From contig NZ_PVNL01000119.1 of the NCBI RefSeq assembly GCF_002994635.1, positions 1 to 64,000 of the forward strand: a DNA stretch of 64,000 bases, written 5' to 3'. Below, one piece after another: positions 52,106 through 59,291 of this stretch. The DNA is from Enhygromyxa salina (GTDB lineage: Bacteria; Myxococcota_A; Polyangia; Nannocystales; Nannocystaceae). Under the pieces are notes generated by a model that saw only the letters and a program-made list of their open reading frames with translations, made no database searches and was not told the origin of the DNA. Position 1 is the first letter of the stretch, and each line of letters opens with the position of its first letter. The position numbers were made by a program, and so were the translations under genes.

Positions 52106-53776
52106 GTGCAGCGATTGGGCTCATACGCGTTGGTTCGTCGAATCGCCTCGGGCGGGATGGCCGAGGTGTGGATGGGTCGGCGCCAGGCCATGGGTGGGGC
52201 GAGCAAGGCGGTGGCGATCAAGCTGCTCGCCACGCACTTCGCCAACAACCAGGTCTACCGTCGCATGTTCGTCGACGAAGGGCGCCTGAGCATGATGTTG
52301 ACGCACTCCAACATCGTGCAGGTGTTCGACGTGGGTGAGCATGAGGGGCGGAGCTACCTGGTCATGGAGTGGGTCGACGGCATGGATCTCAGCCGGCTCG
52401 CAACCAGCATGCGCGAGCAGGGCCAGGCGTTCGAGCTGCACGTCGTCGCCCACGTGATCGGCGAGGTCCTGCGTGGGCTCGCCTATGCCCACGGCCTGAC
52501 AGAGGGCGACGAGAGCAGCGCGATCGTGCATCGCGACATCTCGCCGCACAACGTGCTGATCTCGGTCAGCGGCGAGGTCAAGGTCAGCGACTTTGGTGTC
52601 GCGCGCCTCGCCAGCGAAGAGACCTCGGGCCTGCACGTGCGCGGCAAGCTGCGCTACATGCCGCCCGAGCAGCTGCGCGGCGATACCAAGCACGCGACCA
52701 CGGATCTGTTCGCGGTCGGGGCCATGATGCAAGAGCTACTCGACGGCCTCCGGTTTCGGGCTGGGGCCGGACGCGACGCGCTGCTTGGCATGGTCGTCAC
52801 AGGTGAGGTCCCGCCGCTGCGTCGCGGCAATGTCCCGCTCGAGCTGGTCGCGCTGCGTGACGGGCTGCTCGCAAGCGACCGCGGCGCGCGTCTGCAGTCC
52901 GCAGATGAGGCGCTGGCGCTGCTGCGTCGCTGGCCCGGCTACCGCAACGCCGCCGACGAGCTGACTGCGCTGGTGCGGGGCCGCGCTGGGATCGCTGCCC
53001 CGCGTACCGGGTTGACGGTGGAATTCTCGGATGACGAGCTCGAGTCCAGCGACGAGCCGACCGTGCATGAGCGCTCTGGGCAGTCTGGGCAGTCTGGGCA
53101 GTCTGGGCAGTCTGGGCATGAGCGATCTGACTCGCAGGACGCCTCGGACGTAGCGACACGCTCGGTGCTCGCCGTTGATGAAGCGGCGTCGGAGACCACG
53201 CCGCAGCCGTTCGAGCGGGTCGCCGGGCGACCGGGCAGCGTCTGGCGGCGACTGCCCGCCGCGCTGCTGCTCGCGCTAGCGATGCTCGGCGTCAGCCTCG
53301 GGTTCGGATATGCCTGGGTGTCGGGGGCCACGTCCGCGTCCGCGCTCGCCCCGAGCGAGTACGTCGAAGCCGAGCCAGCCGAGCCAGCACCCGCGCCGCC
53401 CAAAGCCGAGCCAGCACCCGCGGCGCCCGAGGCCGCACCAGTCGCGGCGCCCGTCGATGACTCCATGATCATCGAAGACCCATCAGACGCGGCCCCCAGC
53501 GAGCCCGAGCGGCGGATGCCCAAGGCCACGATTCCGGCCGAGGTCGAGTTCGCCGCGCACGAGTTCTTCTTTGTATGGGTCAAGGTCGACGGGCGCCAGC
53601 TGGCGCTCGAGCCAGTCGCCAAGCTCAGCTTGCCGCCGGGTCGCCACAAGGTGTTGCTGCGCGAGCGCGCGGGCGATCCGTGGGTCAGCGCAGGGCGGAT
53701 CAAGGTCGCTTCGGGTCAGCGCTATCGCGTGTCGCTCGAGAAGCCGGCCGGCCTGAAGCTGCAGCGGCTCGAGTAG
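52106..53776 (+). CDS. Transmembrane Ser/Thr kinase with PEGA-like outer domain
   Basis: A 556-residue protein. The kinase domain (about 6-280) is intact: I-A-S-G-G-M-A-E-V-W, Lys39, H-R-D (142-144), D-F-G (162-164), M-P-P-E-Q. The linker contains a Ser-Gly-Gln repeat (324-338). The membrane helix is at about 383-407, then a Pro-Ala-Glu stalk and a PEGA-like domain (L-P-P-G-R-H-K-V-L-L, I-K-V-A-S-G-Q-R-Y-R-V). It closely matches the layout of 46014-47924. The GTG at 52106 is directly preceded by an in-frame TGA, so no earlier start is possible. Centre of a module with a divergent PEGA/hairpin gene and two paralogous lipoproteins. Confidence 0.92.
   Translation: MQRLGSYALVRRIASGGMAEVWMGRRQAMGGASKAVAIKLLATHFANNQVYRRMFVDEGRLSMMLTHSNIVQVFDVGEHEGRSYLVMEWVDGMDLSRLATSMREQGQAFELHVVAHVIGEVLRGLAYAHGLTEGDESSAIVHRDISPHNVLISVSGEVKVSDFGVARLASEETSGLHVRGKLRYMPPEQLRGDTKHATTDLFAVGAMMQELLDGLRFRAGAGRDALLGMVVTGEVPPLRRGNVPLELVALRDGLLASDRGARLQSADEALALLRRWPGYRNAADELTALVRGRAGIAAPRTGLTVEFSDDELESSDEPTVHERSGQSGQSGQSGQSGHERSDSQDASDVATRSVLAVDEAASETTPQPFERVAGRPGSVWRRLPAALLLALAMLGVSLGFGYAWVSGATSASALAPSEYVEAEPAEPAPAPPKAEPAPAAPEAAPVAAPVDDSMIIEDPSDAAPSEPERRMPKATIPAEVEFAAHEFFFVWVKVDGRQLALEPVAKLSLPPGRHKVLLRERAGDPWVSAGRIKVASGQRYRVSLEKPAGLKLQRLE
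53075..53119. repeat. 9-bp coding tandem repeat TCTGGGCAG, about five copies
   Basis: Encodes the Ser-Gly-Gln repeat in the juxtamembrane linker of the kinase. Being a multiple of three it can vary in length without frameshift. The last copy ends TCTGGGCAT. Confidence 0.85.
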
Positions 53777-53810
53777 GCCTGCCGTCAGGCTGGGCCAGCG
53801 AGCTCACGGC

Positions 53811-54401
<591 letters not shown>

Positions 54402-54531
54402 CAGTTCGAGTACCTCGTCGTTCCGCCATGCTATCATCAATCGAGCGCATGGGCATTGTAGGGTGTCGAACAGCGCCTGGCTGGGTCCACGTTTGTCGGG
54501 CCTGCACGCCCAACGGGTCGCGCAAATATTG

Positions 54532-54567
54532 ACGTGTACCAATTGACAAGTGCCAATTGGTACACGT
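54532..54567. promoter_or_regulatory. Perfect 14-bp inverted repeat upstream of the Asp-rich lipoprotein gene
   Basis: ACGTGTACCAATTG, 8-nt spacer ACAAGTGC, CAATTGGTACACGT. It lies 131 bp upstream of the start at 54401 and 120 bp downstream of the creatininase stop, in the least GC-rich intergenic DNA I noticed. There is no T run on either side. It fits a dimeric repressor or activator operator; a factor-dependent terminator is less likely. Confidence 0.6.
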
Positions 54568-54686
54568 TGGTGTTAATCGGGGCATCTGTGTCATTCGGGT
54601 CAGTCGCTGGCAATTGGAACATCATGGGTCCAATGTGTCAGCAAAATGGCTGGCCCCGGATCAATGCACTGACTCCAGAGCGCCGA

Positions 54687-55475
54687 TCAAGCTGATCGGT
54701 GTTCCAGCGCTTCGAGCACGGTGTCGACGACGATGCTGGCGAGCGCGTCGTAGGTCGCGTGGCCCTCGGCCGCGCTGGCCTCGGCAGGGTCCCCGCAATA
54801 CGCCTGATCCAGCCCACACTCAGCAAAGCTGGCAGCCCCGCGGGCGATGTGTTCGTGCAGTGCCACGTGGTGCTTCGGCAACCGTTGCGCGACCGCGACC
54901 CGCACCAGGCTCGGATCCACCGCCAGCACCAGCGAGGTCTCGTACTGCCCGGCGTGGCACGAGCCGCTCTGAAATTCCTCGGTCAAGCGCGCGGCGAAGC
55001 GGCGCCGGGTCTTGTCGGGGAACAGCAATTTACCGGGAGCCCCGGAGTCCGCGTAGTCGCGGGTGACGCCGCGCAAGGTCGCAATATTGTCAGGCTCGAG
55101 GTGTGCGTTGATCAGCACGGTCGCGTCGAAGCCCAGCGTCGCGTAGCGGGTTGCGAGCTCGAGCAAGGTCGCCCGGGCGGTCGCTGGGGTGATTCCAGCC
55201 GATCCCGCAAAGTCTGCGGCCCAGTCGGTGACGGCGTAGTGCAGCGGCGGCATTCGCACCGCGAGCATGCCCCGCGCCGCCAGCTGATCCGCGGCGCGAC
55301 GGGCCATCTCGACGGAGATGATCGAGTCAGTGGCAAGCGGCAAGTGGGGCCCGTGGGCTTCGGTGCTCCCGGTCGGCAGCAGGGCGATCTTGGGCTCGGG
55401 TCGCGCGAGCGCGGCCTCGACCTCGACGTAGGTCATGTTCGCCAGCTCCCACGCCGCACCGCTTGGGGCGCTCAC
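54687..55475 (-). CDS. Creatininase-family amidohydrolase
   Basis: A 262-residue metal-dependent hydrolase. The metal-ligand segment L-P-T-G-S-T-E-A-H-G-P-H-L-P-L-A-T-D has the expected Glu, His and Asp. A second motif, usually N-x-H-G-G-N, reads N-A-H-L-E-P-D-N, so the two glycines are lost; H-A-G-Q-Y-E-T-S carries the last Glu. Family members hydrolyse creatinine, formamidopyrimidine intermediates or the mycofactocin precursor. No mycofactocin genes are seen. The start codon overlaps the stop of the benzoate-CoA-ligase-like gene (ATGA), so the pair is coupled and may act in one pathway. Confidence 0.85.
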   Translation of the reverse strand: MSAPSGAAWELANMTYVEVEAALARPEPKIALLPTGSTEAHGPHLPLATDSIISVEMARRAADQLAARGMLAVRMPPLHYAVTDWAADFAGSAGITPATARATLLELATRYATLGFDATVLINAHLEPDNIATLRGVTRDYADSGAPGKLLFPDKTRRRFAARLTEEFQSGSCHAGQYETSLVLAVDPSLVRVAVAQRLPKHHVALHEHIARGAASFAECGLDQAYCGDPAEASAAEGHATYDALASIVVDTVLEALEHRSA

Positions 55476-57109
55476 GCTGGACCCCCGCGATCGTCGGCCT
55501 GCCTGGCGGCGAGCTCCCGCAGCGCCGCGCGCCGGATCTTGCCAGTCTCGGTCCGCGGCAGCTCCGCCACGAACGCGAGCTTCCGCGGGGCCTTGAACGC
55601 GGCGACCAGCGTGCGGCAGTGGGCGATGATCTGCTCGCCGAGCTCATCGCTGGGTTCATGGCCGGCCGCGAGCTCCACGAAGGCCATGGTCTTCTCCAGC
55701 TCGTCGGCGTCGCGGAAGCCGACGACGCCAGCCTCGCGCACGGCGGGGTGCGCGATCAGGGCGTTCTCGACCTCGACCGGCGACACGAACACGCCCGAGC
55801 ACTTGAGCATGTCGTCGCCGCGGCCGCAGTACCAAAAGTAGCCTTCGGCATCGACCATGAACTTGTCGCCGCCGACGACCGCGTCGCCATGAAAGGTCTC
55901 GCGGCTCTTGTCGCGCATTCGCCAGTAGCACAGCCCGGCCGAGCCGCCCCGGATGACCACGGTTCCGATCTCGCCCTGGGCGACCGGGCGGCCGTCGTCG
56001 CCGACCAGCTCGTACTCGTAGCCCTCGACCAGCTTGCCGAGGCTGCCCTCTTTGACGTCGCCGGGGCGGTTGGTGATGTACACGTGGAACATCTCGGCCG
56101 AGCCGATCCCATCGTAGATCTCGGCCTTGAAGCGGTCGCGCCAGGCCCGATAGATGCGGGGCGGCAGCGCCTCGCCGGCCGAGATCAGCGAGTGCAACTT
56201 TGACAGATCCCGGCCGTCGGCGGCGCCGTCGTTCTCGGCCGCGGCGACCATCTTGGCGATCGTGGTCGGCACGGTCACGAACTGCGTGGCCGCGTAGCGC
56301 TCGAGCAGCTCGAAGTACGCGGCCGGCTTGATCCGCTGGGGCAGCAACACGCAGCTGCCACCCACGCTGAACGGGAACAGCATGTTGCTGGCCAGCGCGT
56401 AGCCAAAGAACAGCTTGGGGGCCGAGAGCGTGATGTCGCTCGGCTTCAATTTGAGGGTGCGCTGGGCGTAGGCGATCGTGTTCCACACGAAGTCGTGGTG
56501 CATGTGGACCACGCACTTGGGGTTGCCGGTCGAGCCGCTCGAGCTCAGCCAGGTCGAGATGTCGTCGCGGTAAGTGGGCTCGGCGCGCGCGGTGCTGGGC
56601 AGCGAGCCGCAGGCCTGGGCGATGTCCACGGTGCCCTCCGGGGTGGCCGCGAAGCTCCGGTCGTGGACGATGTAGTGCTTGGTGTGGCGGCCCTCGGTCT
56701 TGCGCGCCTCGTCGACCGCCGGCCAGATCTCGGCGTCGACGATCACGGCCTTGGGCCGGGCGTACTCGAGGTAGTACGCGTAGTCTTTGGCCTTGAGCCA
56801 GTTGTTGGCCGGGACCGCGACGCACCCAGCTCGGAGCACGCCAAAGTAGCAGGCCACGAACGCGGGCGTGTCGGGCAGCAAGATCAGCACGCGATCTTCG
56901 ATGCCGAGCCCGAGCTCACGCAGCAAGTTGGTGACCTTGCAGCTCTCCGCGACCAGCTGCGCGTAGCTGAGCTGGCGTGGCTGGTCGATCGCGCTGCCGT
57001 GGTAGTAGATCGCGGTCTTGTCGCCCAGGCCCTCTTCGAGGCGCCGGTCCAGGAACCACTCGGCCATGTTGAGGCGATCCGGGATCTCGATAGCAGGGCC
57101 CGATGACAT
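55472..57109 (-). CDS. Benzoate-CoA ligase-like AMP-forming synthetase
   Basis: A 545-residue acyl/aryl-CoA synthetase. The N-terminus N-M-A-E-W-F-L-D-R-R-L-E-E-G is characteristic of benzoate-CoA ligases. The AMP loop S-S-S-G-S-T-G-N-P-K has Ser for Thr at two places. Y-D-G-I-G-S-A-E, G-R-G-D-D-M-L-K and T-E-T-G-K-I-R-R complete the family motifs. The exact acid (benzoate, hydroxybenzoate or other) cannot be deduced. The ATG at 57109 is favoured; the frame extends further but loses similarity. Only 23 bp separate it from the divergent gene at 57133. Coupled to a creatininase-family gene downstream. Confidence 0.88.
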   Translation of the reverse strand: MSSGPAIEIPDRLNMAEWFLDRRLEEGLGDKTAIYYHGSAIDQPRQLSYAQLVAESCKVTNLLRELGLGIEDRVLILLPDTPAFVACYFGVLRAGCVAVPANNWLKAKDYAYYLEYARPKAVIVDAEIWPAVDEARKTEGRHTKHYIVHDRSFAATPEGTVDIAQACGSLPSTARAEPTYRDDISTWLSSSGSTGNPKCVVHMHHDFVWNTIAYAQRTLKLKPSDITLSAPKLFFGYALASNMLFPFSVGGSCVLLPQRIKPAAYFELLERYAATQFVTVPTTIAKMVAAAENDGAADGRDLSKLHSLISAGEALPPRIYRAWRDRFKAEIYDGIGSAEMFHVYITNRPGDVKEGSLGKLVEGYEYELVGDDGRPVAQGEIGTVVIRGGSAGLCYWRMRDKSRETFHGDAVVGGDKFMVDAEGYFWYCGRGDDMLKCSGVFVSPVEVENALIAHPAVREAGVVGFRDADELEKTMAFVELAAGHEPSDELGEQIIAHCRTLVAAFKAPRKLAFVAELPRTETGKIRRAALRELAARQADDRGGPA

Positions 57110-57132
57110 GGCCGGAGTGTACACTCCGCCCG

Positions 57133-57633
57133 ATGGCGACGGCCCTGTATCCGACGCTGACCTTCGACCTCGGTCGCGACACCTTCGTGGTGTGGCTGCG
57201 CTGGGTGGCGATGGAGCAGCCAGCCTCACCCGACGAGCCCCCGGGTCAGGGGATCCGCGTCGAGCTGCAGCTCAACCGCAACCCGGTGATCGGCCCCACG
57301 ATCGTGTATCGCCGGGATCTCGACGCTGGGGTGTACCTGCGGGCCAACGGCGGGCGCACCCGCCAGATCCTGCGTACCGCGGCGGCTCGCGTGGGCACGG
57401 TCGATGTGCAGCTGGTGATCCACGGCTCGATCGCCAACGCGCCCTACGCCGCGCTGTACCAGCTGCGCGACTACGAGGGCGAGGCGATCTCGACCGCGTC
57501 CGTGCCCGCGACCCCGCTCTTGCAGCTGCAGCCGTCGACACCCGGGGATCAGTGGCACGTCGCCGGCCAGGCCAACCTGCGCGTGACCGTGAAACTCGAG
57601 GGCAATCCGCTGCATCTCAACGTGCTCAACTGA
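57133..57633 (+). CDS. Hypothetical protein, 166 aa
   Basis: I do not recognise it. The sequence is beta-rich with alternating polar/hydrophobic stretches (L-T-F-D-L-G-R-D-T-F-V-V-W-L, V-E-L-Q-L-N-R-N-P-V-I-G). It has no signal peptide, membrane helix or cysteine cluster. The ATG at 57133 gives a natural N-terminus (M-A-T-A-L-Y-P-T). Its stop overlaps the next gene's start (TGATG), so the two are coupled. Its promoter must lie in or across the start of the divergent ligase gene. Confidence 0.6.
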   Translation: MATALYPTLTFDLGRDTFVVWLRWVAMEQPASPDEPPGQGIRVELQLNRNPVIGPTIVYRRDLDAGVYLRANGGRTRQILRTAAARVGTVDVQLVIHGSIANAPYAALYQLRDYEGEAISTASVPATPLLQLQPSTPGDQWHVAGQANLRVTVKLEGNPLHLNVLN

Positions 57634-58364
57634 TGCCCGCTTCACACTCACTGGCACTGTCACTGGCGCTGTCACGGTTCGCGTCGCTCTCGCTGGTCTG
57701 GTTGGGCGTCGGGTGTGCGGGTTCGCAGACCCCTCGAGCCCAGCCGCCGCAAGCCCAAACCGAGCCCGAGCCCGAGCCCGAGCCCGAACCCGAGCCCGAG
57801 CCCGAACCCGAGCCCGAGCCGACGGCGTCGCTCGCCCATGGCGAGTTCACGCTCGAGGATAGCGACGGCGCCGTCTCGCACCCATCGTGGTCCGCGCCAC
57901 CTGGCCACGTGTTCTGTCGCTGGTACGCCGAGCCCGAGCGCGGCGACTACCTGTGGATCCGCCTGGCCCAGACGCCCGAGCAAGACGGCGACGCCGGTCC
58001 GCGCCTGGACATCGACGTGTGCCGCCTGTCTCAGCGTCCGAGCGGCCGCTACGACCCGATGCCGGCCGGCGCCCACGGCAGCCACTGCGGACCCGAGCCA
58101 GGCTTCTCGATCTGGTGGCACGAGGGCGACGACGCCTACAACAACGGGGCGACGGCCACCAAGCCAGGCTGCACGCTCGACGTCGAGTTCGACGCCGAGT
58201 CGATGACGCTCACGGGCACGTTCGTGTGCCCCGACCTGGCCCCGGCCGCCCACGGCCAAACAAACGCGCCCGAGCTCCCAGAGCCCGGGCGAACGATGTC
58301 GGTGTCCGCGGGGCAGCTCCGCTGTGACGTTCAGCGGATGCCCCCGAAACCTACTTCGTCATGA
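57633..58364 (+). CDS. Lipoprotein with Glu-Pro repeat stalk
   Basis: A 243-residue lipoprotein. The signal peptide ends in L-G-V-G-C (Cys28). A proline-rich stalk of about a dozen Glu-Pro dipeptides (residues 44-65) spaces a C-terminal domain of about 170 residues from the membrane. That domain has Trp/Tyr-rich motifs (F-C-R-W-Y-A-E-P, S-I-W-W-H-E-G-D-D) and six cysteines, so it is probably disulfide-bonded, but I do not recognise it. The ATG overlaps the previous stop. Tail-to-tail overlap of 14 bp with the OmpA-type gene. Confidence 0.72.
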   Translation: MPASHSLALSLALSRFASLSLVWLGVGCAGSQTPRAQPPQAQTEPEPEPEPEPEPEPEPEPEPTASLAHGEFTLEDSDGAVSHPSWSAPPGHVFCRWYAEPERGDYLWIRLAQTPEQDGDAGPRLDIDVCRLSQRPSGRYDPMPAGAHGSHCGPEPGFSIWWHEGDDAYNNGATATKPGCTLDVEFDAESMTLTGTFVCPDLAPAAHGQTNAPELPEPGRTMSVSAGQLRCDVQRMPPKPTSS

Positions 58365-59154
58365 GCATGTCTTGCAGGTTCTGCGGGATCGTGGGCATCA
58401 GCACGACCTCGATCCGGCGGTTCTGCGCGCGGCCCTCGGGCGTGGAGTTGTCGGAGACCGGATCAAACTCGGCGTAGCCCGCGGCGCCGATGCGGTCGGC
58501 CGGCATGCCCTGCTCGATCAGGAAGTTGACGACCTCGAGCGCGCGCGCCTGGCTCAGCTCCCAGTTGCTGGCAAAGGTGGCGGTCTTGATCGGCACGTTG
58601 TCGGTGTGGCCGCCGACGATCCAGTCGCGCTTGACGTTCTTGAGCGGCTCGACCAGCGACGCGATCGCCTCTTGGCCGGTCTTCTTGAGCTTGGCGCGAC
58701 CCGAGTCGAACAAGATCGCGTCGTCGAGCTGGACGACCAGGCGGCCTTCGCGGAACCCGACCTTGATCGTGCCGGCATCCACCATTTTCTTGAGGCTGGC
58801 GAACAAGCTGCGGTAGACGTCGAGCTCCTTCTCGCGCTTGGCCTTCTCGGCGCGCAGCTCGGCGAGCTCGCGCTCGGTGATCCCTGCCTTGTCGGCGAGA
58901 TCCTTGATCTGGCCCTCGAGCTGGGTGATCTGCGAGTCGAGGTCGGCGACCTCGCCCTCGAGCTCGGCGATCCGCTCTTGCAGGGTCTGGTTCTCGGCCT
59001 GCAGCGTCTCGTTGGCCTTCTTCTGGCCTTCGAGATCCTTGCGGGTCTGCGCGAGTTCGGCCTCGGCCTTCGCCAGAGCCGCCTCGAGTTCATCTTTTTT
59101 GCACCCTCCGAGCAGGAGGGCGACAAGGGGGAGCAGGATGGCGACGCGTCGCAT
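58351..59154 (-). CDS. OmpA/MotB-domain lipoprotein with coiled coil
   Basis: A 267-residue peptidoglycan-binding lipoprotein. Lipobox L-G-G-C (Cys18) is followed by a long coiled coil (residues 22-125, heptads such as L-Q-E-R-I-A-E-L-E-G-E-V). A C-terminal OmpA-like domain has V-G-G-H-T-D-N-V-P and N-R-R-I-E-V-V-L. It should tether the outer membrane to the cell wall across the periplasm. The ATG at 59154 is set by the signal peptide. It is divergent from ftsK; the 137-bp region between holds an inverted repeat over a likely -10 box. Confidence 0.9.
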   Translation of the reverse strand: MRRVAILLPLVALLLGGCKKDELEAALAKAEAELAQTRKDLEGQKKANETLQAENQTLQERIAELEGEVADLDSQITQLEGQIKDLADKAGITERELAELRAEKAKREKELDVYRSLFASLKKMVDAGTIKVGFREGRLVVQLDDAILFDSGRAKLKKTGQEAIASLVEPLKNVKRDWIVGGHTDNVPIKTATFASNWELSQARALEVVNFLIEQGMPADRIGAAGYAEFDPVSDNSTPEGRAQNRRIEVVLMPTIPQNLQDMLMTK

Positions 59155-59218
59155 GCCGCGGACACTAACCCGCTCCGGCGGTCCCCGCGACACCTCCCGA
59201 TGAATATGTGTGGTGAAA

Positions 59219-59239
59219 TGTAGGTGTTTGGCCTACAAT
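59219..59239 (+). promoter_or_regulatory. Inverted repeat over a possible ftsK -10 element
   Basis: TGTAGG (59219-59224), 7-nt spacer, CCTACA (59232-59237). A TACAAT hexamer at 59234-59239 resembles a -10 box, with a weak -35 (TGGTGA at 59211-59216) 17 nt upstream. The repeat overlaps the -10, a usual repressor position. The operator is unassigned and does not fit LexA sites I know. Confidence 0.35.
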
Positions 59240-59291
59240 ATTGCCCGGGAGCCCGCGCAAGATCCACAACCCCCCGAGATTACTAAAGAAA

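Noticed and set aside
54541..54555. TGGCAC on the minus strand inside the 14-bp inverted repeat as a sigma54 promoter
   Set aside because: The -12 position is TT, not GC; the word is explained by the inverted repeat.
57018..57632. N-terminal extension of the Glu-Pro lipoprotein
   Set aside because: A signal peptide with lipobox begins at 57633, and the upstream part overlaps the hypothetical gene out of frame.
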